Shown here one piece after another: positions 1 to 14,135 of a DNA stretch of 64,000 bases (its first letter is position 1; every line of letters begins with the position of its first letter). This DNA is from Auanema rhodensis (Eukaryota; Nematoda; Chromadorea; Rhabditida; Rhabditidae), in contig OZ059898.1 of NCBI GenBank assembly GCA_964057225.1, positions 17,771,267 to 17,835,266 on the forward strand. Direction: 5' to 3'. Below the pieces are notes generated by a model. It searched no databases and was not told the DNA's origin. It saw nothing but the letters and a program-made list of their open reading frames with translations. A program made the position numbers and the translations under genes.

Positions 1-3000
1 TTGTATCAAGCGTTTCTCAATGTAGTATAGTGCATTCGATGCGGATTTTTAAGCTGCGTCGATCTGTGTTATCAGATTTGCGCTAGCTTAAAAATGCACC
101 GAGATATCAACTGATATAAGTTCACACTTATATCCTCGATTTTCACCCTGAAGAATTACTTTTTTCGTTGAATAACATTGTCCATCGTTTTTGCCTTGAA
201 AAAAGGAATCTAAAAACAGCTACTTTTTACTAAATTATTTTGAAATTTTTCGAAAAAATTTTTGTCAAAATGTTTTGGAAGCAATGTTGAGTGTACATGG
301 AAACTCAAAATACACTAATGCATCATTTTTCAAACGATCATAACTAATTTTTGTATCAAGCGTTTCTCAATGTAGTATAGTGCATTCGATGCGGATTTGT
401 AAGCTGCGTCGATCTGTGTTATCAGATTTGCGCTAGCTTAAAAATGCACCGAGATATCAACTGATATAAGTTCACACTTATATCCTTGATTTTCACCCTG
501 AAGAATTAATTTTTTCGTTGAATAACATTGTCCATCGTCTTTGCCTTGAAAAAAGGAATCTAAAAACATTTACTTTTTGCTAAATTATTTTGAAATTTTT
601 CGAAAAAATTTTTGTCAAAATGTTTTTGGAAGCAAGGTTGAGTGTACATGGAAACTCAACATACACTAATGCATTATTTTTCAAACGATCATAACTAATT
701 TTTGTATTAAGCGTTTCTCAATGTAGTATAGTGCATTCGATGCGGATTTTTAAGCTGCGTCGATCTGTGTTATCAGATTCGCGCTAGCTTAAAAATGCAC
801 CGAGATATCAACTGATATAAGTTCACACTTATATCCTCGATTTTCACCCTGAAGAATTAATTTTTTCGTTGAATAACATTGTCCATCGTCTTTGCCTCGA
901 AAAACGAAATCTGAAAACATCTACTTTTTGCTAAATTATTTTGAAATTTTTCGAAAAAGTTTTTGTCAAAATGTTTTGGAAGCAATGTTGAGTGTACATG
1001 GAAACTCAAAATACACTAATGCATCATTTTTCAAACGATCATAACTAATTTTTGTATCAAGCGTTTCTCAATGTAGTATAGTGCATTCGATGCGGATTTT
1101 TAAGCTGCGTCGATCTGTGTTATCAGATTTGCGCTAGCTTAAAAATGCACCGAGATATCAACTGATATAAGTTCACACTTATATCCTCGATTTTCACCCT
1201 GAAGAATTACTTTTTTCGTTGAATAACATTGTCCATCGTTTTTGCCTTGAAAAAAGGAATCTAAAAACAGCTACTTTTTACTAAATTATTTTGAAATTTT
1301 TCGAAAAAATTTTTGTCAAAATGTTTTGGAAGCAATGTTGAGTGTACATGGAAACTCAAAATACACTAATGCATCATTTTTCAAACGATCATAACTAATT
1401 TTTGTATCAAGCGTTTCTCAATGTAGTATAGTGCATTCGATGCGGATTTGTAAGCTGCGTCGATCTGTGTTATCAGATTTGCGCTAGCTTAAAAATGCAC
1501 CGAGATATCAACTGATATAAGTTCACACTTATATCCTTGATTTTCACCCTGAAGAATTAATTTTTTCGTTGAATAACATTGTCCATCGTCTTTGCCTTGA
1601 AAAAAGGAATCTAAAAACATTTACTTTTTGCTAAATTATTTTGAAATTTTTCGAAAAAATTTTTGTCAAAATGTTTTTGGAAGCAAGGTTGAGTGTACAT
1701 GGAAACTCAACATACACTAATGCATTATTTTTCAAACGATCATAACTAATTTTTGTATTAAGCGTTTCTCAATGTAGTATAGTGCATTCGATGCGGATTT
1801 TTAAGCTGCGTCGATCTGTGTTATCAGATTCGCGCTAGCTTAAAAATGCACCGAGATATCAACTGATATAAGTTCACACTTATATCCTCGATTTTCACCC
1901 TGAAGAATTAATTTTTTCGTTGAATAACATTGTCCATCGTCTTTGCCTCGAAAAACGAAATCTGAAAACATCTACTTTTTGCTAAATTATTTTGAAATTT
2001 TTCGAAAAAGTTTTTGTCAAAATGTTTTGGAAGCAATGTTGAGTGTACATGGAAACTCAAAATACACTAATGCATCATTTTTCAAACGATCATAACTAAT
2101 TTTTGTATCAAGCGTTTCTCAATGTAGTATAGTGCATTCGATGCGGATTTTTAAGCTGCGTCGATCTGTGTTATCAGATTTGCGCTAGCTTAAAAATGCA
2201 CCGAGATATCAACTGATATAAGTTCACACTTATATCCTCGATTTTCACCCTGAAGAATTACTTTTTTCGTTGAATAACATTGTCCATCGTTTTTGCCTTG
2301 AAAAAAGGAATCTAAAAACAGCTACTTTTTACTAAATTATTTTGAAATTTTTCGAAAAAATTTTTGTCAAAATGTTTTGGAAGCAATGTTGAGTGTACAT
2401 GGAAACTCAAAATACACTAATGCATCATTTTTCAAACGATCATAACTAATTTTTGTATCAAGCGTTTCTCAATGTAGTATAGTGCATTCGATGCGGATTT
2501 GTAAGCTGCGTCGATCTGTGTTATCAGATTTGCGCTAGCTTAAAAATGCACCGAGATATCAACTGATATAAGTTCACACTTATATCCTTGATTTTCACCC
2601 TGAAGAATTAATTTTTTCGTTGAATAACATTGTCCATCGTCTTTGCCTTGAAAAAAGGAATCTAAAAACATTTACTTTTTGCTAAATTATTTTGAAATTT
2701 TTCGAAAAAATTTTTGTCAAAATGTTTTTGGAAGCAAGGTTGAGTGTACATGGAAACTCAACATACACTAATGCATTATTTTTCAAACGATCATAACTAA
2801 TTTTTGTATTAAGCGTTTCTCAATGTAGTATAGTGCATTCGATGCGGATTTTTAAGCTGCGTCGATCTGTGTTATCAGATTTGCGCTAGCTTAAAAATGC
2901 ACCGAGATATCAACTGATATAAGTTCACACTTATATCCTCGATTTTCACCCTGAAGAATTAATTTTTTCGTTGAATAACATTGTCCATCGTTTTTGCCTT

Positions 3001-3153
3001 GAAAAAAGGAATCTAAAAACAGCTACTTTTTACTAAATTATTTTGAAATTTTTCGAAAAAATTTTTGTCAAAATGTTTTGGAAGCAATGTTGAGTGTACA
3101 TGGAAACTCAAAATACACTAATGCATCATTTTTCAAACGATCATAACTAATTT
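1..3153 (-). repeat. Family A trimeric higher-order repeat, 1051 bp x 3
   Basis: Three consecutive copies of a three-monomer unit start at 1, 1052 and 2103, each 350+351+350 bp. Monomer 1 carries GAAGAATTACTTTTTTCG and AACAGCTAC. Monomer 2 carries GCGGATTTGTAAGC and AACATTTAC. Monomer 3 starts with TTGTATTAAG and carries GCCTCGAAAAACGAAATC. Copies of the unit look nearly identical to each other while the three monomers inside differ clearly, which is the definition of a higher-order repeat. In the third copy the last monomer (2804-3153) is a different variant, so the third repeat is recombinant there. The same unit reappears at about 4903-5953 and in part at 7354-8054. Confidence 0.9.
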
Positions 3154-3852
3154 TTGTATCAAGCGTTTCTCAATGTAGTATAGTGCATTCGATGCGGATT
3201 TTTAAGCTGCGTCGATCTGTGTTATCAGATTTGCGCTAGCTTAAAAATGCACCGAGATATCAACTGATATAAGTTCACACTTATATCCTCGATTTTCACC
3301 CTGAAGAATTAATTTTTTCGTTGAATAACATTGTCCATCGTCTTTGCCTTGAAAAAAGAATTTAAAAACATCTACTTTTTGTGCAATTATTCTAAAATTT
3401 TTCGGGAAAATTTTTGTCAAAATGTTTTTGAAGCAATGTTGAGTGTACATGGAAACTCAACATACACTAATGCATCCTTTTTCAAACGATCATGACTAAT
3501 TTTTGTATCGAAGATTTCTCACTGTAATATAGTGCTTTTGATGCGGATTTTTAAGCTGCGTCGATCTGTGTTATCAGATTTGCGCTAGCTTAAAAATGCA
3601 CCGAGATATCAACTGATATAAGTTCACACTTATATCCTCGATTTTCACCCTGAAGAATTAATTTTTTCGTTGAATAACATTGTCCATCGTTTTTGCCTTG
3701 AAAAAAGGAATCTAAAAACAGCTACTTTTTACTAAATTATTTTGAAATTTTTCGAAAAAATTTTTGTCAAAATGTTTTGGAAGCAATGTTGAGTGTACAT
3801 GGAAACTCAAAATACACTAATGCATCATTTTTCAAACGATCATAACTAATTT
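3154..3852 (-). repeat. Delta-epsilon A dimer, copy 1
   Basis: This is a distinctive pair of A monomers. The first carries GTGCAATTATTCTAAAATT and TTTTTCGGGAAAATT. The second begins ATCGAAGATTTCTCACTG and has GTGCTTTTGATGC in place of the usual GTGCATTCGATGC. The pair recurs at 6305-7003, 12612-13296 and, with a different second body, at 13297-13981. The 3151-bp spacing between the first two copies equals nine monomers, which points to a block duplication. Confidence 0.85.
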
Positions 3853-5252
3853 TTGTATCAAGCGTTTCTCAATGTAGTATAGTGCATTCGATGCGGATTT
3901 TTAAGCTGCGTCGATCTGTGTTATCAGATTTGCGCTAGCTTAAAAATGCACCGAGATATCAACTGATATAAGTTCACACTTATATCCTTGATTTTCACCC
4001 TGAAGAATTAATTTTTTCGTTGAATAACATTGTCCATCGTCTTTGCCTTGAAAAAAGGAATCTAAAAACAGCTACTTTTTACTAAATTATTTTGAAATTT
4101 TTCGAAAAAATTTTTGTCAAAATGTTTTGGAAGCAATGTTGAGTGTACATGGAAACTCAAAATACACTAATGCATCATTTTTCAAACGATCATAACTAAT
4201 TTTTGTATCAAGCGTTTCTCAATGTAGTATAGTGCATTCGATGCGGATTTTTAAGCTGCGTCGATCTGTGTTATCAGATTCGCGCTAGCTTAAAAATGCA
4301 CCGAGATATCAACTGATATAAGTTCACACTTATATCCTTGATTTTCACCCTGAAGAATTAATTTTTTCGTTGAATAACATTGTCCATCGTTTTTGCCTTG
4401 AAAAAAGGAATCTAAAAACAGCTACTTTTTACTAAATTATTTTGAAATTTTTCGAAAAAATTTTTGTCAAAATGTTTTGGAAGCAAGGTTGAGTGTACAT
4501 GGAAACTCAACATACACTAATGCATTATTTTTCAAACGATCATAACTAATTTTTGTATTAAGCGTTTCTCAATGTAGTATAGTGCATTCGATGCGGATTT
4601 TTAAGCTGCGTCGATCTGTGTTATCAGATTCGCGCTAGCTTAAAAATGCACCGAGATATCAACTGATATAAGTTCACACTTATATCCTCGATTTTCACCC
4701 TGAAGAATTAATTTTTTCGTTGAATAACATTGTCCATCGTCTTTGCCTCGAAAAACGAAATCTGAAAACATCTACTTTTTGCTAAATTATTTTGAAATTT
4801 TTCGAAAAAGTTTTTGTCAAAATGTTTTGGAAGCAATGTTGAGTGTACATGGAAACTCAAAATACACTAATGCATCATTTTTCAAACGATCATAACTAAT
4901 TTTTGTATCAAGCGTTTCTCAATGTAGTATAGTGCATTCGATGCGGATTTTTAAGCTGCGTCGATCTGTGTTATCAGATTTGCGCTAGCTTAAAAATGCA
5001 CCGAGATATCAACTGATATAAGTTCACACTTATATCCTCGATTTTCACCCTGAAGAATTACTTTTTTCGTTGAATAACATTGTCCATCGTTTTTGCCTTG
5101 AAAAAAGGAATCTAAAAACAGCTACTTTTTACTAAATTATTTTGAAATTTTTCGAAAAAATTTTTGTCAAAATGTTTTGGAAGCAATGTTGAGTGTACAT
5201 GGAAACTCAAAATACACTAATGCATCATTTTTCAAACGATCATAACTAATTT

Positions 5253-6304
5253 TTGTATCAAGCGTTTCTCAATGTAGTATAGTGCATTCGATGCGGATTT
5301 GTAAGCTGCGTCGATCTGTGTTATCAGATTTGCGCTAGCTTAAAAATGCACCGAGATATCAACTGATATAAGTTCACACTTATATCCTTGATTTTCACCC
5401 TGAAGAATTAATTTTTTCGTTGAATAACATTGTCCATCGTCTTTGCCTTGAAAAAAGGAATCTAAAAACATTTACTTTTTGCTAAATTATTTTGAAATTT
5501 TTCGAAAAAATTTTTGTCAAAATGTTTTTGGAAGCAAGGTTGAGTGTACATGGAAACTCAACATACACTAATGCATTATTTTTCAAACGATCATAACTAA
5601 TTTTTGTATTAAGCGTTTCTCAATGTAGTATAGTGCATTCGATGCGGATTTTTAAGCTGCGTCGATCTGTGTTATCAGATTCGCGCTAGCTTAAAAATGC
5701 ACCGAGATATCAACTGATATAAGTTCACACTTATATCCTCGATTTTCACCCTGAAGAATTAATTTTTTCGTTGAATAACATTGTCCATCGTCTTTGCCTC
5801 GAAAAACGAAATCTGAAAACATCTACTTTTTGCTAAATTATTTTGAAATTTTTCGAAAAAGTTTTTGTCAAAATGTTTTTGAAGCAATGTTGAGTGTACA
5901 TGGAAACTCAACATACACTAATGCATCATTTTTCAAACGATCATAACTAATTTTTGTATTAAGCGTTTCTCAATGTAGTATAGTGCATTCGATGCGGATT
6001 TTTAAGCTGCGTCGATCTGTGTTATCAGATTTGCGCTAGCTTAAAAATGCACCGAGATATCAACTGATATAAGTTCACACTTATATCCTCGATTTTCACC
6101 CTGAAGAATTAATTTTTTCGTTGAATAACATTGTCCATCGTCTTTGCCTTGAAAAAAGGAATCTAAAAACATCTACTTTTTGCTAAATTATTTTGAAATT
6201 TTTCGAAAAAATTTTTGTCAAAATGTTTTTGGAAGCAAGGTTGAGTGTACATGGAAACTCAACATACACTAATGCATTATTTTTCAAACGATCATAACTA
6301 ATTT
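5253..6304 (-). repeat. Three-monomer A block duplicated at 7354-8405
   Basis: The monomers starting at 5253, 5604 and 5954 match those at 7354, 7705 and 8055 variant for variant: the TTTGTAAGC monomer, then the GCCTCG monomer with ATGTTTTTGAAGCAATG, then a monomer with ATTAAGCG. Both are followed by a monomer with the rare AAGCGTTTTTCAATG. The offset is 2101 bp, six monomers, so this is a second, longer level of HOR duplication in the left arm. Confidence 0.85.
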
Positions 6305-8756
6305 TTGTATTAAGCGTTTTTCAATGTAGTATAGTGCATTCGATGCGGATTTTTAAGCTGCGTCGATCTGTGTTATCAGATTTGCGCTAGCTTAAAAATG
6401 CACCGAGATATCAACTGATATAAGTTCACACTTATATCCTCGATTTTCACCCTGAAGAATTAATTTTTTCGTTGAATAACATTGTCCATCGTCTTTGCCT
6501 TGAAAAAAGAATTTAAAAACATCTACTTTTTGTGCAATTATTCTAAAATTTTTCGGGAAAATTTTTGTCAAAATGTTTTTGAAGCAATGTTGAGTGTACA
6601 TGGAAACTCAACATACACTAATGCATCCTTTTTCAAACGATCATGACTAATTTTTGTATCGAAGATTTCTCACTGTAATATAGTGCTTTTGATGCGGATT
6701 TTTAAGCTGCGTCGATCTGTGTTATCAGATTTGCGCTAGCTTAAAAATGCACCGAGATATCAACTGATATAAGTTCACACTTATATCCTCGATTTTCACC
6801 CTGAAGAATTAATTTTTTCGTTGAATAACATTGTCCATCGTTTTTGCCTTGAAAAAAGGAATCTAAAAACAGCTACTTTTTACTAAATTATTTTGAAATT
6901 TTTCGAAAAAATTTTTGTCAAAATGTTTTGGAAGCAATGTTGAGTGTACATGGAAACTCAAAATACACTAATGCATCATTTTTCAAACGATCATAACTAA
7001 TTTTTGTATCAAGCGTTTCTCAATGTAGTATAGTGCATTCGATGCGGATTTTTAAGCTGCGTCGATCTGTGTTATCAGATTTGCGCTAGCTTAAAAATGC
7101 ACCGAGATATCAACTGATATAAGTTCACACTTATATCCTCGATTTTCACCCTGAAGAATTAATTTTTTCGTTGAATAACATTGTCCATCGTTTTTGCCTT
7201 GAAAGAAGGAATCTAAAAACAGCTACTTTTTACTAAATTATTTTGAAATTTTTCGAAAAAATTTTTGTCAAAATGTTTTGGAAGCAATGTTGAGTGTACA
7301 TGGAAACTCAAAATACACTAATGCATCATTTTTCAAACGATCATAACTAATTTTTGTATCAAGCGTTTCTCAATGTAGTATAGTGCATTCGATGCGGATT
7401 TGTAAGCTGCGTCGATCTGTGTTATCAGATTTGCGCTAGCTTAAAAATGCACCGAGATATCAACTGATATAAGTTCACACTTATATCCTTGATTTTCACC
7501 CTGAAGAATTAATTTTTTCGTTGAATAACATTGTCCATCGTCTTTGCCTTGAAAAAAGGAATCTAAAAACATTTACTTTTTGCTAAATTATTTTGAAATT
7601 TTTCGAAAAAATTTTTGTCAAAATGTTTTTGGAAGCAAGGTTGAGTGTACATGGAAACTCAACATACACTAATGCATTATTTTTCAAACGATCATAACTA
7701 ATTTTTGTATTAAGCGTTTCTCAATGTAGTATAGTGCATTCGATGCGGATTTTTAAGCTGCGTCGATCTGTGTTATCAGATTCGCGCTAGCTTAAAAATG
7801 CACCGAGATATCAACTGATATAAGTTCACACTTATATCCTCGATTTTCACCCTGAAGAATTAATTTTTTCGTTGAATAACATTGTCCATCGTCTTTGCCT
7901 CGAAAAACGAAATCTGAAAACATCTACTTTTTGCTAAATTATTTTGAAATTTTTCGAAAAAGTTTTTGTCAAAATGTTTTTGAAGCAATGTTGAGTGTAC
8001 ATGGAAACTCAACATACACTAATGCATCATTTTTCAAACGATCATAACTAATTTTTGTATTAAGCGTTTCTCAATGTAGTATAGTGCATTCGATGCGGAT
8101 TTTTAAGCTGCGTCGATCTGTGTTATCAGATTTGCGCTAGCTTAAAAATGCACCGAGATATCAACTGATATAAGTTCACACTTATATCCTCGATTTTCAC
8201 CCTGAAGAATTAATTTTTTCGTTGAATAACATTGTCCATCGTCTTTGCCTTGAAAAAAGGAATCTAAAAACATCTACTTTTTGCTAAATTATTTTGAAAT
8301 TTTTCGAAAAAATTTTTGTCAAAATGTTTTTGGAAGCAAGGTTGAGTGTACATGGAAACTCAACATACACTAATGCATTATTTTTCAAACGATCATAACT
8401 AATTTTTGTATTAAGCGTTTTTCAATGTAGTATAGTGCATTCGATGCGGATTTTTAAGCTGCGTCGATCTGTGTTATCAGATTTGCGCTAGCTTAAAAAT
8501 GCACCGAGATATCAACTGATATAAGTTCACACTTATATCCTCGATTTTCACCCTGAAGAATTAATTTTTTCGTTGAATAACATTGTCCATCGTCTTTGCC
8601 TCGAAAAACGAAATCTGAAAACATCTACTTTTTGCTAAATTATTTTGAAATTTTTCGAAAAAATTTTTGTCAAAATGTTTTTGGAAGCAATGTTGAGTGT
8701 ACATAGAAACTCAACATACACTAATGCATCATTTTTCAAACGATCATAACTAATTT

Positions 8757-9457
8757 TTGTATCGAAGATTTCTCACTGTAATATAGTGCTTTTGATGCGG
8801 ATTTTTAAGCTGCGTCGATCTGTGTTATCAGATTTGCCCTTGCTTAAAAATGCACCGAGAAATCAACTGATATAAGTTCACACTTATATCCTCGATTTTC
8901 ACCCTGAAGAATTAATTTTTTCGTTGAATAACATTGTCCATCGTCTTTGCCTTAAAAAAAGAATTCAAAAACATCTACTTTTTGTGCAATTATTCTAAAA
9001 TTTTTCGGGAAAATTTTTGTCAAAATGTTTTTGGAAGCAATGTTGAGTGTACATGGAAACTCAAAATACACTAATGCATCATTTTTCAAACGATCATAAC
9101 TAATTTTTGTATCAAGCGTTTCTCAATGTAGTATAGTGCATTCGATGCGGATTTTTAAGCTGCGTCGATCTGTGTTATCAGATTTGCGCTAGCTTAAAAA
9201 TGCACCGAGATATCGACTGATATAAGTTCACACTTATATCCTCGCTTTTCACCCTGAAGAATTAATTTTTTCGTTGAATAACATTGTCCATCGTTTTTGC
9301 CTTGAAAAAAGGAATCTAAAAACAGCTACTTTTTGCTAAATTATTTTGAAATTTTTCGAAAAAATTTTTGTCAAAATGTTTTTGGAAGCAATGTTGAGTG
9401 TACATGGAAACTCAACATACACTAATGCATCATTTTTCAAACGATCATAACTAATTT
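8757..9457 (-). repeat. Two-monomer A block duplicated at 10861-11561
   Basis: Both blocks start with an ATCGAAGATTTC monomer carrying the rare GATTTGCCCTTGC and GAGAAATCAAC changes and the CTTAAAAAAAGAATTC stretch. In both the next monomer has TCCTCGCTTTTCACC. The offset is 2104 bp, six monomers. A third monomer with GATTTGCCCTTGC starts at 10159 but has a different second half, indicating exchange within monomers. Confidence 0.82.
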
Positions 9458-12400
9458 TTGTATCGAAGATTTCTCACTGTAGTATAGTGCATTCGATGCG
9501 GATTTGTAAGCTGCGTCGATCTGTGTTATCAGATTTGCGCTAGCTTAAAAATGCACCGAGATATCAACTGATATAAGTTCACACTTATATCCTTGATTTT
9601 CACCCTGAAGAATTAATTTTTTCGTTGAATAACATTGTCCATCGTCTTTGCCTTGAAAAAAGGAATCTAAAAACATTTACTTTTTGCTAAATTATTTTGA
9701 AATTTTTCGAAAAAATTTTTGTCAAAATGTTTTTGGAAGCAAGGTTGAGTGTACATGGAAACTCAACATACACTAATGCATTATTTTTCAAACGATCATA
9801 ACTAATTTTTGTATTAAGCGTTTCTCAATGTAGTATAGTGCATTCGATGCGGATTTTTAAGCTGCGTCGATCTGTGTTATCAGATTCGCGCTAGCTTAAA
9901 AATGCACCGAGATATCAACTGATATAAGTTCACACTTATATCCTCGATTTTCACCCTGAAGAATTAATTTTTTCGTTGAATAACATTGTCCATCGTCTTT
10001 GCCTCGAAAAACGAAATCTGAAAACATCTACTTTTTGCTAAATTATTTTGAAATTTTTCGAAAAAGTTTTTGTCAAAATGTTTTTGAAGCAATGTTGAGT
10101 GTACATGGAAACTCAACATACACTAATGCATCATTTTTCAAACGATCATAACTAATTTTTGTATCGAAGATTTCTCACTGTAATATAGTGCTTTTGATGC
10201 GGATTTTTAAGCTGCGTCGATCTGTGTTATCAGATTTGCCCTTGCTTAAAAATGCACCGAGAAATCAACTGATATAAGTTCACACTTATATCCTTGATTT
10301 TCACCCTGAAGAATTAATTTTTTCGTTGAATAACATTGTCCATCGTCTTTGCCTCGAAAAACGAAATCTGAAAACATCTACTTTTTGCTAAATTATTTTG
10401 AAATTTTTCGAAAAAATTTTTGTCAAAATGTTTTTGGAAGCAATGTTGAGTGTACATGGAAACTCAACATACACTAATGCATCATTTTTCAAACGATCAT
10501 AACTAATTTTTGTATAAAGCGTTTCTCAATGTAGTATAGTGCATTCGATGCGGATTTGTAAGCTGCGTCGATCTGTGTTATCAGATTTGCGCTAGCTTAA
10601 AAATGCACCGAGATATCAACTGATATAAGTTCACACTTATATCCTTGATTTTCACCCTGAAGAATTAATTTTTTCGTTGAATAACATTGTCCATCGTCTT
10701 TGCCTCGAAAAACGAAATCTGAAAACATCTACTTTTTGCTAAATTATTTTGAAATTTTTCGAAAAAATTTTTGTCAAAATGTTTTTGGAAGCAATGTTGA
10801 GTGTACATGGAAACTCAACATACACTAATGCATCATTTTTCAAACGATCATAACTAATTTTTGTATCGAAGATTTCTCACTGTAATATAGTGCTTTTGAT
10901 GCGGATTTTTAAGCTGCGTCGATCTGTGTTATCAGATTTGCCCTTGCTTAAAAATGCACCGAGAAATCAACTGATATAAGTTCACACTTATATCCTCGAT
11001 TTTCACCCTGAAGAATTAATTTTTTCGTTGAATAACATTGTCCATCGTCTTTGCCTTAAAAAAAGAATTCAAAAACATCTACTTTTTGTGCAATTATTCT
11101 AAAATTTTTCGGGAAAATTTTTGTCAAAATGTTTTTGGAAGCAATGTTGAGTGTACATGGAAACTCAAAATACACTAATGCATCATTTTTCAAACGATCA
11201 TAACTAATTTTTGTATCAAGCGTTTCTCAATGTAGTATAGTGCATTCGATGCGGATTTTTAAGCTGCGTCGATCTGTGTTATCAGATTTGCGCTAGCTTA
11301 AAAATGCACCGAGATATCAACTGATATAAGTTCACACTTATATCCTCGCTTTTCACCCTGAAGAATTAATTTTTTCGTTGAATAACATTGTCCATCGTTT
11401 TTGCCTTGAAAAAAGGAATCTAAAAACAGCTACTTTTTGCTAAATTATTTTGAAATTTTTCGAAAAAATTTTTGTCAAAATGGTTTTGGAAGCAATGTTG
11501 AGTGTACATGGAAACTCAACATACACTAATGCATCATTTTTCAAACGATCATAACTAATTTTTGTTTTAAGCGTTTCTCAATGTTATATAGTGCATTCGA
11601 TGCGGATTTTTAAGCTGCGTCGATCTGTGTTATCAGATTTGCGCTAGCTTAAAAATGCACCGAGATATCAACTGATATAAGTTCACACTTATATCCTCGA
11701 TTTTCACCCTGAAGAATTAATTTTTTCGTTGAATAACATTGTCCATCGTTTTTGCCTTGAAAAAAGGAATCTAAAAACAGCTACTTTTTACTAAATTATT
11801 TTGAAATTTTTCGAAAAAATTTTTGTCAAAATGTTTTGGAAGCAATGTTGAGTGTACATGGAAACTCAAAATACACTAATGCATCATTTTTCAAACGATC
11901 ATAACTAATTTTTGTATCAAGCGTTTCTCAATGTAGTATAGTGCATTCGATGCGGATTTTTAAGCTGCGTCGATCTGTGTTATCAGATTTGCGCTAGCTT
12001 AAAAATGCACCGAGATATCAACTGATATAAGTTCACACTTATATCCTCGATTTTCACCCTGAAGAATTAATTTTTTCGTTGAATAACATTGTCCATCGTT
12101 TTTGCCTTGAAAAAAGGAATCTAAAAACAGCTACTTTTTACTAAATTATTTTGAAATTTTTCGAAAAAATTTTTGTCAAAATGTTTTGGAAGCAATGTTG
12201 AGTGTACATGGAAACTCAAAATACACTAATGCATCATTTTTCAAACGATCATAACTAATTTTTGTATCAAGCGTTTCTCAATGTAGTATAGTGCATTCGA
12301 TGCGGATTTTTAAGCTGCGTCGATCTGTGTTATCAGATTTGCGCTAGCTTAAAAATGCACCGAGATATCAACTGATATAAGTTCACACTTATATCCTCGA

Positions 12401-12611
12401 TTTTCACCCTGAAGAATTAATTTTTTCGTTGAATAACATTGTCCATCGTTTTTGCCTTGAAAAAAGGAATCTAAAAACAGCTACTTTTTACTAAATTATT
12501 TTGAAATTTTTCGAAAAAATTTTTGTCAAAATGTTTTGGAAGCAATGTTGAGTGTACATGGAAACTCAAAATACACTAATGCATCATTTTTCAAACGATC
12601 ATAACTAATTT

Positions 12612-13981
12612 TTGTATCAAGCGTTTCTCAATGTAGTATAGTGCATTCGATGCGGATTTTTAAGCTTATCAGATTTGCGCTAGCTTAAAAATGCACCGAG
12701 ATATCAACTGATATAAGTTCACACTTATATCCTCGATTTTCACCCTGAAGAATTAATTTTTTCGTTGAATAACATTGTCCATCGTCTTTGCCTTGAAAAA
12801 AGAATTTAAAAACATCTACTTTTTGTGCAATTATTCTAAAATTTTTCGGGAAAATTTTTGTCAAAATGTTTTTGAAGCAATGTTGAGTGTACATGGAAAC
12901 TCAACATACACTAATGCATCCTTTTTCAAACGATCATGACTAATTTTTGTATCGAAGATTTCTCACTGTAATATAGTGCTTTTGATGCGGATTTTTAAGC
13001 TGCGTCGATCTGTGTTATCAGATTTGCGCTAGCTTAAAAATGCACCGAGATATCAACTGATATAAGTTCACACTTATATCCTCGATTTTCACCCTGAAGA
13101 ATTAATTTTTTCGTTGAATAACATTGTCCATCGTTTTTGCCTTGAAAAAAGGAATCTAAAAACAGCTACTTTTTACTAAATTATTTTGAAATTTTTCGAA
13201 AAAATTTTTGTCAAAATGTTTTGGAAGCAATGTTGAGTGTACATGGAAACTCAAAATACACTAATGCATCATTTTTCAAACGATCATAACTAATTTTTGT
13301 ATCAAGCGTTTCTCAATGTAGTATAGTGCATTCGATGCGGATTTTTAAGCTTATCAGATTTGCGCTAGCTTAAAAATGCACCGAGATATCAACTGATATA
13401 AGTTCACACTTATATCCTCGATTTTCACCCTGAAGAATTAATTTTTTCGTTGAATAACATTGTCCATCGTCTTTGCCTTGAAAAAAGAATTTAAAAACAT
13501 CTACTTTTTGTGCAATTATTCTAAAATTTTTCGGGAAAATTTTTGTCAAAATGTTTTTGAAGCAATGTTGAGTGTACATGGAAACTCAACATACACTAAT
13601 GCATCCTTTTTCAAACGATCATGACTAATTTTTGTATCGAAGATTTCTCACTGTAATATAGTGCTTTTGATGCGGATTTTTAAGCTGCGTCGATCTGTGT
13701 TATCAGATTTGCGCTAGCTTAAAAATGCACCGAGAAATCAACTGATATAAGTTCACACTTATATCCTCGATTTTCACCCTGAAGAATTAATTTTTTCGTT
13801 GAATAACATTGTCCATCGTCTTTGCCTTGAAAAAAGAATTCAAAAACATCTACTTTTTGTGCAATTATTCTAAAATTTTTCGGGAAAATTTTTGTCAAAA
13901 TGTTTTTGGAAGCAATGTTGAGTGTACATGGAAACTCAAAATACACTAATGCATCATTTTTCAAACGATCATAACTAATTT
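12612..13981 (-). repeat. Tandem 685-bp duplication of an A dimer carrying a 14-bp deletion
   Basis: The two dimers beginning at 12612 and 13297 both lack the same 14 bp, so AAGCT runs straight into TATCAG at about 12666 and 13351. The deletion points are exactly 685 bp apart. The shared lesion shows that one event was copied by unequal exchange. The missing bases remove one side of the internal dyad of family A. The first monomer of each dimer is the CGGGAAAATT variant. Confidence 0.9.
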
Positions 13982-14135
13982 TTGTATCAAGCGTTTCTCA
14001 ATGTAGTATAGTGCATTCGATGCGGATTTTTAAGCTGCATCGATCTGTGTTATCAGATTTGCGCTAGCTTAAAAATGCACCGAGATATCAAGTGATAAAC
14101 GTTCACACTTATATCCTCGATTTTCACCCTGAAGA

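Noticed and set aside
3241-13964. Minus-strand open frames of 69 and 81 codons in the left arm
   Set aside because: They fall inside individual A monomers, exist only in variants that happen to lack stops, and are the same satellite segment as the plus-strand frames in the right arm. No promoter, intron or protein family is recognisable.
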